From CAZPZZ01 sp964591245 (lineage in GTDB: Bacteria > Acidobacteriota > Vicinamibacteria > Vicinamibacterales > UBA8438): a stretch of 12,526 nucleotides of DNA. Positions 6,288 to 12,526 of this stretch are shown here, one piece after another. Below the pieces are notes generated by a model. It worked only from the letters and a program-made list of their open reading frames with translations. It had not been told where the DNA came from and did not search any database. The stretch is from assembly GCA_964591245.1 (NCBI GenBank), contig CAZPZZ010000123.1:1-12526 (forward strand), in the 5' to 3' direction. The stretch's first letter is position 1. Every line of letters begins with the position of its first letter. The position numbers and the translations under genes are program-made.

Positions 6288-8021
6288 ATGAGACGAGGCG
6301 TTTTCGTTATAGCTGTATGGTGGGGAGTCGTGAGCGCGGGGCATTCGAGTGTTGCCGGGCAAGGTCTGGCCCCGAGCGTGATTTGGTTCAACGGAACGAT
6401 CATCACGATGGAAGGCGATGAAGTCGCAGAGGCGGTCGCAATCTTTGGGGACGAGGTCGTCGCCGTTGGGACATCCAGCGCGTTACAGACAATGGCCGGG
6501 CCAGAGACGGAAGTGGTTGACCTGGCGGGGCGGACGATGACCCCGGGGTTTTACGCTCCACATGATCATTTTCCAGGGTCCGGTCGGATCGCGGTGACCC
6601 AGGTGGATCTCAATAGTCCACCGATTGGTGCTATCGAAACCATGGACGATCTCGTGGAGGCCCTGCGCGTCCGCGCAGTTGAACTGCCGGATGGGGCGTG
6701 GGTCTCGGGTCGAGGTTACGACGATACGTTGCTTGCGGAGCGCCGACATCCGACCCGTATTGACCTGGATCGTGTTTCGACTCGCCATCCTATCTATATT
6801 GGACATACGTCGGGCCACTTGGGGGTTGCCAACAGCTTGGCTCTGGAGTTGGCTGGAATTACTCGCGAAACTCCTGACCCTTCTGGTGGTGTGATCAGAA
6901 GGGATCCAGAGACGGGTGAGCCGAACGGGGTATTCGAAGAAAGTGGGGGCCTGGTGAGTCGCCTGGTTCCTCCGCCGACGGCACAGCAGATCATGGAAGG
7001 GTATCGGGTTGCGGTCGAGGATTATATCGAGGACGGCGTGACCACGGCAGTCATTGCCGGGGGAGGACGTAGAGCCCTCGAAGGACTACAACGTGCGCGT
7101 GCGGCTGGCATCCTTTCGCTTCGCGTGATCACAATGATGTCCCGTGGGAGTCCAGGTCAGCCGTCAGCGGCCGAGTCTGGTGGGATCGTTTCCGGATTCG
7201 GTGACAGCTATCTCAAGTTGGGGGCGATCAAGATTGTCCAGGATGGCTCAAATCAAGGCTACACGGGGTATTTTACGGAGCCCTATCACACGCCGTTCAA
7301 CGGGGATGCGGAGTATCGTGGTTATCCGCGCCGTAGTCGTGAAGACCTCACGACGATGGTGCGTGAACTGCACGAGGATGGATACCAGATTGCGATACAT
7401 GCCAACGGCGATGCGGCGATCGACGACGTGATTCACGCGTTTCGAGAGGCGCAGCGGGCATTTCCCAGAGAGGACGCCAGGCACCGGATCGAGCACTGTC
7501 AGATGGTGCGTGCAGATCAGCTGGACGCGATCGCGGAATTGGGACTCTCTCCCTCATTCTTTGTAGGTCATGTCTACTATTGGGGCGACCGTCATCGCGA
7601 TATTTTCATGGGGCCAGAGCGCGCAGCGGGAATTAGCGCGCTGCATTCGGCGATCGCTCGCGGCATCAGGTTCACTGTGCATGACGACACACCGGTCACG
7701 CCGGTCGATCCGTTACAACTCGTGTGGGTATCCGTGAATCGGAAGACTCGGTCGAACCAGGTTCTTGGTCCAGCGGAACGGATCAGCCCGTACCAGGCTC
7801 TACGAGCCATCACGATCGACGCAGCCTGGCAGAATTTCGAAGAGGAATACAAGGGGTCTATTGCACCCGGCAAGCTCGCCGATTTCGTGATTCTCGATGC
7901 GAATCCGTTGGAGGTCGAGCCGATGTCCATCCGTGATATTCAGGTGATGGAAACAATTGTCGGCGGAGTTTCCGTTTACGAGCGAGGGTTGTCGTCCGAG
8001 CGTTCGCGTTCTCTCCGATGA
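6288..8021 (+). CDS. Secreted amidohydrolase, family 3 (Amidohydro_3 / YtcJ-like)
   Basis: A 577-residue metal-dependent hydrolase of the amidohydrolase superfamily, subgroup 3, whose members cleave N-substituted formamides and other amides. Residues 1-24 form a signal peptide (basic start, hydrophobic core, Ala-Gly-Gln end), so it should be periplasmic. The ATG is preceded by GGAG at eight-base spacing. Metal-site candidates in order are His92 and His94 in PHDH, Lys315 in LGAIKIVQDGS (the carbamylated lysine of the family), His371 in AIHANGD, His403 in RIEHC and Asp466/467 in VHDDTPVTP. The SGHLGVANS and YWGDRHRD blocks are also typical. The usual DSH before the first metal motif is APH here. 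The C-terminal KGSIAPGKLADFVILDANPL segment is the conserved end of the composite beta domain. The stop overlaps the permease start. The true substrate cannot be read from the sequence. Confidence 0.94.
   Translation: MRRGVFVIAVWWGVVSAGHSSVAGQGLAPSVIWFNGTIITMEGDEVAEAVAIFGDEVVAVGTSSALQTMAGPETEVVDLAGRTMTPGFYAPHDHFPGSGRIAVTQVDLNSPPIGAIETMDDLVEALRVRAVELPDGAWVSGRGYDDTLLAERRHPTRIDLDRVSTRHPIYIGHTSGHLGVANSLALELAGITRETPDPSGGVIRRDPETGEPNGVFEESGGLVSRLVPPPTAQQIMEGYRVAVEDYIEDGVTTAVIAGGGRRALEGLQRARAAGILSLRVITMMSRGSPGQPSAAESGGIVSGFGDSYLKLGAIKIVQDGSNQGYTGYFTEPYHTPFNGDAEYRGYPRRSREDLTTMVRELHEDGYQIAIHANGDAAIDDVIHAFREAQRAFPREDARHRIEHCQMVRADQLDAIAELGLSPSFFVGHVYYWGDRHRDIFMGPERAAGISALHSAIARGIRFTVHDDTPVTPVDPLQLVWVSVNRKTRSNQVLGPAERISPYQALRAITIDAAWQNFEEEYKGSIAPGKLADFVILDANPLEVEPMSIRDIQVMETIVGGVSVYERGLSSERSRSLR
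8018..8021 (+). promoter_or_regulatory. ATGA overlap coupling the amidohydrolase to the permease
   Basis: The permease ATG (8018-8020) overlaps the hydrolase TGA (8019-8021). The preceding bases, GTTCTCTCCG, contain no ribosome binding site, so the permease is probably translated by reinitiation and made together with the hydrolase. Confidence 0.85.
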
Positions 8022-9454
8022 CTACCACCCTCTCGCTCGACCCCACTTTGAAGCCCCTGCACGTGGGCGCCTTAGCGTTGGGCTGCATCATCGGATTCGG
8101 CTGCTTTGTGTTGCCTGGAGATCTTCTCGCGACGGCGGGGCCACTTGGGGCATCGTTGGGCGTGTTCCTTGGCGGCGGCGCGATGTTGGTCATTGCCCGG
8201 AGCTACGGCGTGATGGTGCGTGCCTATCCAGTCGCGGGTGCCGAGTTCGCCTACGCTTACCGGGTCGGCGGACGGTATCACGCGTACGCGTGTGGCTGGC
8301 TACTGGCGCTTGGTTACTTGAGTATCGTGCCACTCAATGCGACCGCACTCGGGTTACTCGGGAAATTTGTTGCACCGCAGCTGTTCGCGCGCGGGTATCT
8401 GTATGACGTAGCAGGCTTGGAGGTGTTTGTCGGTGAAATCGTGCTAGCGAGCGCAGCCATTACGGCCATTGCGACGTTACAGATTCTCGGCGCGCGGACG
8501 GTGGGGGCCGCGCAGGTTGGACTGACGGGATTACTCATCGTGGGGGTGGTGGTTGTAGGGGTTGGGATGCCGATGTCGGCGGTCGCTTCTCTGGGGAACC
8601 TGGAGCCGCCCTTTGCGCTGGGTCGGAGCCCAATCAGCGGAGTTCTCGCAGTCTTCGCGATTGCACCGTGGCTCTTTGTTGGGTTCGACACGTTACCGCA
8701 GGCGGCAGAGGAGTTCGATTTTTCGCCGCATCAAGGGTTCCGCCTGATGACCGTGGCTATAGGGCTAGGCGCGTTGATGTACGTGGCGATGATTCTTGCC
8801 ACCGGACTTGTTGGCCCATGGCCGGAACTGGTGGCTGCGTCTCCGTTGTGGCCGACGGGAACCGCGGTTGTGGACGGGTTGGGGCCGATTGGGTTGGCGT
8901 GTCTTACCGTGGCGGTCGCGATGGCGGTGTTTAGCGGCATCAATGGCTTCTTCATGGCCTCGAGCCGATTGTTGTTTGGAATGGGGCGCGCACAGCTCTT
9001 ACCGGCATGGTTCTCGCGTCTGCACCCTACGTATCGGACCCCGAGCAACGCCGTGGTCTTCGTCGCGATCACGTCGCTGGTGGCGCCATGGTTTGGTCGT
9101 GAGGTCATTGTCTGGGTGGTCGACATGGCAGCACTGGGTACCGCCTTCGGATATCTGTATACGTGCGTGGCCGCCTCCCGGTTGAGCGGTGAGGGCGATG
9201 TGGAGGCCCCTGGTGACGCACGTTACGTGCACCACATGGGTGCCGTCCTGTCGGTGGGGTTCATTGCGTTACTCTGTGTGCCGGGGATGCCAGGCTTCAT
9301 GGCGGCCCCGTCCTGGGTGGCGCTGGGGGCGTGGCTGGCATTGGGACTCATCTTTTTCGCAAGCCAGGCGACGCGGTATCGTGGCTTATCTGTATCTGCA
9401 CTTGACGGTTTGATCCTGCGGCGGGGCGGGTCCGGTGGGGTGTTGCCGAAGTGA
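8018..9454 (+). CDS. APC-family amino acid / amine permease
   Basis: A 478-residue inner-membrane transporter of the amino acid-polyamine-organocation family (TC 2.A.3), with about 12 hydrophobic spans. The first span contains the unwound substrate-binding motif IIGFGCFVLP (24-33). PVAGAEFAYAYR follows span 2, FVGFDTLPQAAEE (220-232) marks span 6, and the SSRLLFGMGRAQLLPAWF loop (315-332) followed by HPTYRTPSNAV is the hallmark between spans 8 and 9. Its ATG overlaps the upstream hydrolase stop, which suggests that the carrier imports an amino acid or amine released by the hydrolase outside the cytoplasm. The substrate is not evident from sequence, and an exchanger role is also possible. The gene ends 45 bases before the stop of the convergent exported-protein gene, with no clear terminator between. 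Confidence 0.94.
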   Translation: MTTTLSLDPTLKPLHVGALALGCIIGFGCFVLPGDLLATAGPLGASLGVFLGGGAMLVIARSYGVMVRAYPVAGAEFAYAYRVGGRYHAYACGWLLALGYLSIVPLNATALGLLGKFVAPQLFARGYLYDVAGLEVFVGEIVLASAAITAIATLQILGARTVGAAQVGLTGLLIVGVVVVGVGMPMSAVASLGNLEPPFALGRSPISGVLAVFAIAPWLFVGFDTLPQAAEEFDFSPHQGFRLMTVAIGLGALMYVAMILATGLVGPWPELVAASPLWPTGTAVVDGLGPIGLACLTVAVAMAVFSGINGFFMASSRLLFGMGRAQLLPAWFSRLHPTYRTPSNAVVFVAITSLVAPWFGREVIVWVVDMAALGTAFGYLYTCVAASRLSGEGDVEAPGDARYVHHMGAVLSVGFIALLCVPGMPGFMAAPSWVALGAWLALGLIFFASQATRYRGLSVSALDGLILRRGGSGGVLPK

Positions 9455-9499
9455 CGTGCTCTGTACCCGGCAAGGTAGGGGCGTGTCGTGTGAGCGGGA

Positions 9500-10918
9500 T
9501 CAATGGAGTTCGGTCTCGTTGTACTGCTCCAGAGTATTATTTCTGCGAGGGACGTAAAGGCGGAGATCGGTCAGGCTGGCACGACCTTCATATGCGTTGG
9601 TGTACGGATCGCCGATCACGAAATAGTCTGGGTAGACGGAGCCTGCGGGCCATTGGTCTGGCCACGTCGTGGATCCGTACGCATCAACCTGAACCAGGTC
9701 GCCATTGAAGCGACCGTCGTATTCGCCGGGTGCGGTGTTGTAGTGCCAGATGGGTATGTCGTCAACGACGAATGGACGATGAAAGCGTAGCGTCTTCTGG
9801 CCGACGCGCGCAAAATTTCCGCTTACCTCCAAGGTGTAGCCGTTAGCGTGTCGTTCGATGGCAAACGTGTAGAATTCGCCTGGCATTAATTCGGGTTGGA
9901 GTTCCGCCGCTGATGACAATTCGGGCTCGGCAAGGCCTTCGGAGCAGGTGGTCATGAACCACTGTGAATTGCCCGGTAATCCACCCGGACTTGGTGTCCA
10001 TACCGGGAGGCCACTAATCCACATATTGACGGTGTTGAAGCTACTCTCACGGTAGTCGTAATACTCTTTGGTCTGGGAGTTACAGATCCGGCCTCCGGTG
10101 CCGTCGCCGATCCGATCTGGGTGTTGCGAAAAGGCGTCGATCAAGACTTTGCGGCGGTAGTGCCAGAAATGGTTGTTCCGCGGGATTGGATTGGCGAAAT
10201 CTACAATAGCGAGAAAGTGAAATCCGTTGTATCCGTACGGGCCTTCACGGACGCTTTGCCATTGGCAATAGGGCACTGACGCATCGCCGAGCCAACCCGG
10301 TTGCTGGGAGCCTTCGCCCCAGGGGTGCTGGGTTTTGCAGGCTTCGGTCCCATAGCCGTTGATCCGGCCGTCGTACGCGATTTCTCCGTGGCGTTTCCCG
10401 CCAAAATCTACGGTCATTAATTTGTATTCGATGCGGTAGTTGGGCGGTAACGCGTACGTCGAACGAAAAATGATTCCTCCAGTATGGTCCGGGACTTCCA
10501 TTACCGCGACGTGGGTGTCGCCCAGCGTTTGGGTTGTAACGGATGGCGGTGCTTCAATGATTCCATTCTTGTCCCAATCACGGGCGGAGAGCGAGGCCGT
10601 TAACCAACCATTCTGGCCGAACGAGAATTCCTTCACATAGGTGGTAAACGATGACACCGCCCTGAGCCAAGACGGGCCGTAATCATTCAAGAACCAGAGC
10701 CCGGCATCGTCCATGATCGAGTCGAAGGGTTGGTTGTAGCCGTCCCAGAGCCAGGGTGCGGTGGATTCGTGCATGGGGGTGGAGAAATCTTCCGCATAGA
10801 GCAATACCCAATCTGTCTGATTGTGGTCGTGGTTCCTGGAAGGCTGACCATCAGCTGAGCCTAATAGCAAGATGGCCAGTAGGGCGCCGGTAGACGCAAT
10901 GGCGCCATAGGCTCTCAA
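9500..10918 (-). CDS. Exported protein of unknown function, possible jelly-roll (ConA-like) fold; start uncertain
   Basis: About 472 residues with an N-terminal hydrophobic stretch (8-20) ending SADG, so probably secreted. I do not recognise a family. The opening YAEDFS segment followed by Trp-rich sequence, the GGIIFRSTYALPPNYRIEYKL segment (147-167), the strand-like FYTFAIERHANGYTLEVSG (349-367) and the final VIGDPYTNAYEGRASLTDLRLYV resemble concanavalin-A-like lectin/glucanase domains. This hints at carbohydrate binding or cleavage but does not establish it. Four Cys (194, 218, 279, 325) could form two disulfides. Trp and Tyr are frequent, as in glycan-binding surfaces. The first usable start is a TTG at 10918 with no clear ribosome binding site, and the frame stays open into the N gap ten bases later, so the true start may be hidden. 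It lies downstream of, and on the same strand as, the MBL-fold gene. Confidence 0.78.
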   Translation of the reverse strand: MRAYGAIASTGALLAILLLGSADGQPSRNHDHNQTDWVLLYAEDFSTPMHESTAPWLWDGYNQPFDSIMDDAGLWFLNDYGPSWLRAVSSFTTYVKEFSFGQNGWLTASLSARDWDKNGIIEAPPSVTTQTLGDTHVAVMEVPDHTGGIIFRSTYALPPNYRIEYKLMTVDFGGKRHGEIAYDGRINGYGTEACKTQHPWGEGSQQPGWLGDASVPYCQWQSVREGPYGYNGFHFLAIVDFANPIPRNNHFWHYRRKVLIDAFSQHPDRIGDGTGGRICNSQTKEYYDYRESSFNTVNMWISGLPVWTPSPGGLPGNSQWFMTTCSEGLAEPELSSAAELQPELMPGEFYTFAIERHANGYTLEVSGNFARVGQKTLRFHRPFVVDDIPIWHYNTAPGEYDGRFNGDLVQVDAYGSTTWPDQWPAGSVYPDYFVIGDPYTNAYEGRASLTDLRLYVPRRNNTLEQYNETELH

Positions 10919-10928
10919 TCCGACGTGG

Positions 10929-11028
10929 NNNNNNNNNNNNNNNNNNNNNNNNNNNNNNNNNNNNNNNNNNNNNNNNNNNNNNNNNNNNNNNNNNNNNNNN
11001 NNNNNNNNNNNNNNNNNNNNNNNNNNNN
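10929..11028. other. Assembly gap of exactly 100 N
   Basis: A round 100-base N run is the usual placeholder for a scaffold join of unknown length. It hides the 5' end of the exported-protein gene and everything between it and the stop of the MBL-fold gene, which is only five bases beyond the gap. The true distance, and even the presence of further genes, is unknown. Confidence 0.97.
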
Positions 11029-11033
11029 CCGTC

Positions 11034-12083
11034 TCACCGCGACTGATAGTTCCTACTATAGCCAGTGCGTCCGTTTGTCATCGTCCAGGTCCGACCATCT
11101 GCTTGCACAGTGGCCTTAATCCAGTGTCCGTCGCAGTCGTCTTCCTCGGTGAGATTGGCGATGAGGCGCTCGTCCGTGTTGTAGGCGGCGTCATCGGCCA
11201 AGGCCTGATGAGATTGCCAGACATCGCCAACACTGGCCGTGCTCTGGACAACGGACAGTGAGTCTGGTGTGCCGCCTTTACGTGGGCCGTTATTGATCAC
11301 GGCCACCGTTGGCTGGAGCGCCCCGGCGAGTTCGGGGCGAATGGCACCATAGCCCCCATGGTGCGGAACCTGCCACAGATCCACGACTCCAAGCCGGTTT
11401 TCGGGGCAGGCCAGGGCATACTCCCGGTCCGGAGTCATATCGCCCATGTTAAGGAACTGGAATGCTCCAAATGACAGCAAATAGCCGAGGCTATGCCCGT
11501 TTTCGCCCATGTCTGGATCTGGCGGGCTCACACCGTCACAGAGCCGATTGGGTAGGCGATCTTCTAGTGATTCTACGAGGTTGCGATGTGCAGCGATGAA
11601 CGAAAACTCGAGTCGCGGCAATGGGAGTTTGTCGCCGGGAACGACAGACCGCCGTCGATCGCCGGCGACGGACGTGTACTCGTCCCAGAGTGTGCGACCG
11701 TCTTCTCGGTCCAATTCCACGCTCTCGCCATGGTCGATGATTTGCCCGATGGGTACGCGATCGGCTAGCGCCTCGAGGCCACCGACGTGGTCTCGGTGGA
11801 AGTGGGAGAAAAGGAGGTAATCGATCTCGGAGACGTCGGCGTCTCTCATGGCTGCCTGGATCCGCTCGGCGTCGCGTGCGTCCGCCCGCGGCCAGCCCGT
11901 GTCCATCAATATCGTGTCACCTTGAGGGGTGATGACGAGCGTTGCGGCACCGCCCTCGACGTCGATCCAGTAAATGCTCAGTGTCTCGGGAGACTGGGCA
12001 AAGGCTGCGGTAGGAAGCGCAAGTACTCCCACCAGCGTGGTCACAGTTACCATTCGCCGAAGTGACAAGGTAGTCTGGAACAT
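11034..12083 (-). CDS. Secreted ComEC-like metallo-beta-lactamase-fold hydrolase
   Basis: A 349-residue MBL-fold metallohydrolase. The ATG at 12083 has GAGGA eight bases upstream and gives a clean signal peptide (residues 1-29, ending AFA-Q). The frame extends 19 codons further but without a ribosome binding site. Metal ligands are SHFHRDH (His94, His96, Asp98, His99), Asp215 in NMGD, and His241/His242 in VPHHGG. ENGHSLGYLL stands where ComEC-type domains have NxxSLVL. This resembles the detached C-terminal hydrolase domain of the ComEC/Rec2 DNA-uptake channel, but here it is free and exported, with no channel part. The substrate could be a nucleotide or phosphodiester, or something unrelated; the sequence does not decide. 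Two Cys (182, 226) may pair. It is the first gene before the gap and the exported protein. Confidence 0.9.
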   Translation of the reverse strand: MFQTTLSLRRMVTVTTLVGVLALPTAAFAQSPETLSIYWIDVEGGAATLVITPQGDTILMDTGWPRADARDAERIQAAMRDADVSEIDYLLFSHFHRDHVGGLEALADRVPIGQIIDHGESVELDREDGRTLWDEYTSVAGDRRRSVVPGDKLPLPRLEFSFIAAHRNLVESLEDRLPNRLCDGVSPPDPDMGENGHSLGYLLSFGAFQFLNMGDMTPDREYALACPENRLGVVDLWQVPHHGGYGAIRPELAGALQPTVAVINNGPRKGGTPDSLSVVQSTASVGDVWQSHQALADDAAYNTDERLIANLTEEDDCDGHWIKATVQADGRTWTMTNGRTGYSRNYQSR

Positions 12084-12091
12084 GGGATGTG

Positions 12092-12096
12092 TCCTC
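12092..12096 (-). promoter_or_regulatory. Ribosome binding site of the MBL-fold gene
   Basis: GAGGA on the minus strand, eight bases before the ATG at 12083. It decides the start in favour of the signal-peptide form. Confidence 0.7.
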
Positions 12097-12143
12097 AAGT
12101 GACGAGTTTGAGTAGCCAGCCTACCGCATTCCGAGACCATCTG

Positions 12144-12164
12144 CTACCCGGGGGCTGGGGGTAG
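12144..12164. promoter_or_regulatory. Inverted repeat between divergent genes
   Basis: CTACCC (12144-12149) and GGGTAG (12159-12164) flank a nine-base G-rich centre. It sits in the 116-base divergent promoter region, about 60 bases from the MBL start and 36 from the YdjM-like start, where a shared operator would lie. It does not resemble a LexA box. Confidence 0.35.
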
Positions 12165-12199
12165 TCCCTGTTTCTGCCCGCTGCTCAATCTGTTGCGCA

Positions 12200-12526
12200 A
12201 TGCCTTCACCTATTGGTCATGCGTTGGCCGGTATTGCCGTCGGTACGTTGATTGGGCGCGACACGCGTGCACGTGTCGCGCTGTGGTCTGGCCAACGGTC
12301 AATTCTGGTTTTGTTTGCTCTGCTCGGGATTGTCCCGGATATTGATCTGCTTGCAAGTGGAAGCCATAGGCAGGCGACTCACTCTCTTTTGGGGATGGTG
12401 TTCGCGGGGGGCGCGATAGCTTGTGTGGCACCTGGACGCCCCTGGCTCTGGGGAGCCAGTGCGGCGTCTTACGGTAGTCATCTCCTGCTTGACTGGCTCG
12501 GAGGTGACCCGGTTGCGCCGTCAGGG
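12200..12526 (+). CDS. YdjM-type membrane-bound putative metal-dependent hydrolase, N-terminal 109 residues (3' end outside window)
   Basis: The frame is open from ATG 12200 to the window end. It begins MPSPIGHALAGIAVG, the typical start of the YdjM/DUF457 family of inner-membrane putative metal-dependent hydrolases (PF04307). The conserved metal-type residues are present in order: His7, the PDID motif (46-49), His56, His61 in THSLLG, and His94 and Asp98 in SHLLLDWLG. Hydrophobic segments at about 35-45, 62-75 and 83-93 fit a multi-span membrane protein. No ribosome binding site is visible (CTGTTGCGCA precedes the ATG), and the frame is open further upstream, but homology favours this start. 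It diverges from the MBL-fold gene. The function of the family is poorly known; E. coli ydjM is LexA-controlled, but I see no LexA box here. Confidence 0.86.
   Translation, partial: MPSPIGHALAGIAVGTLIGRDTRARVALWSGQRSILVLFALLGIVPDIDLLASGSHRQATHSLLGMVFAGGAIACVAPGRPWLWGASAASYGSHLLLDWLGGDPVAPSG

Overview
The window is chromosomal DNA from a Gram-negative-type bacterium. GC looks like roughly 55-65% by eye. Several products carry Sec signal peptides, and one has a lipobox. A run of exactly 100 N marks a scaffold join, so this is draft or metagenome-derived sequence. The mix of an ACE-type M2 peptidase lipoprotein, a secreted family-3 amidohydrolase and other exported hydrolases is common in Acidobacteriota and Gemmatimonadota, but nothing here fixes the phylum. 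I see no RNA gene, CRISPR array, insertion sequence or phage gene.

Left part, plus strand: the 3' three quarters of purA (adenylosuccinate synthetase, cut by the window edge), then an M2 (angiotensin-converting-enzyme family) dipeptidyl carboxypeptidase lipoprotein. Facing it on the minus strand is a two-gene unit: lctP (lactate/2-hydroxy-acid permease) followed by a small metal-binding cupin, joined by a TGATG stop/start overlap. A 515-base non-coding region then separates lctP from the divergent plus-strand genes.

Middle part, plus strand: a stand-alone Rieske ferredoxin-like protein, a 169-base gap with repeats, a secreted Amidohydro_3 hydrolase, and an APC-family amino acid/amine permease that overlaps the hydrolase by ATGA. 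The last pair looks like a scavenging module: an exported enzyme releases a product and the inner-membrane carrier takes it up.

Right part, minus strand: a secreted ComEC-like metallo-beta-lactamase-fold hydrolase, the N gap, then a 472-residue exported protein of no family I can name, with jelly-roll-like features. At the right edge, diverging from the MBL gene on the plus strand, is the start of a YdjM-type membrane-bound putative metal-dependent hydrolase that runs out of the window.

The common theme is extracytoplasmic hydrolysis (peptides, amides) alongside uptake of small organic acids and amino compounds. I did not find a clearly new multi-gene system. The best leads are the unrecognised exported 472-residue protein, the coupled lctP-cupin pair and the coupled amidohydrolase-permease pair.
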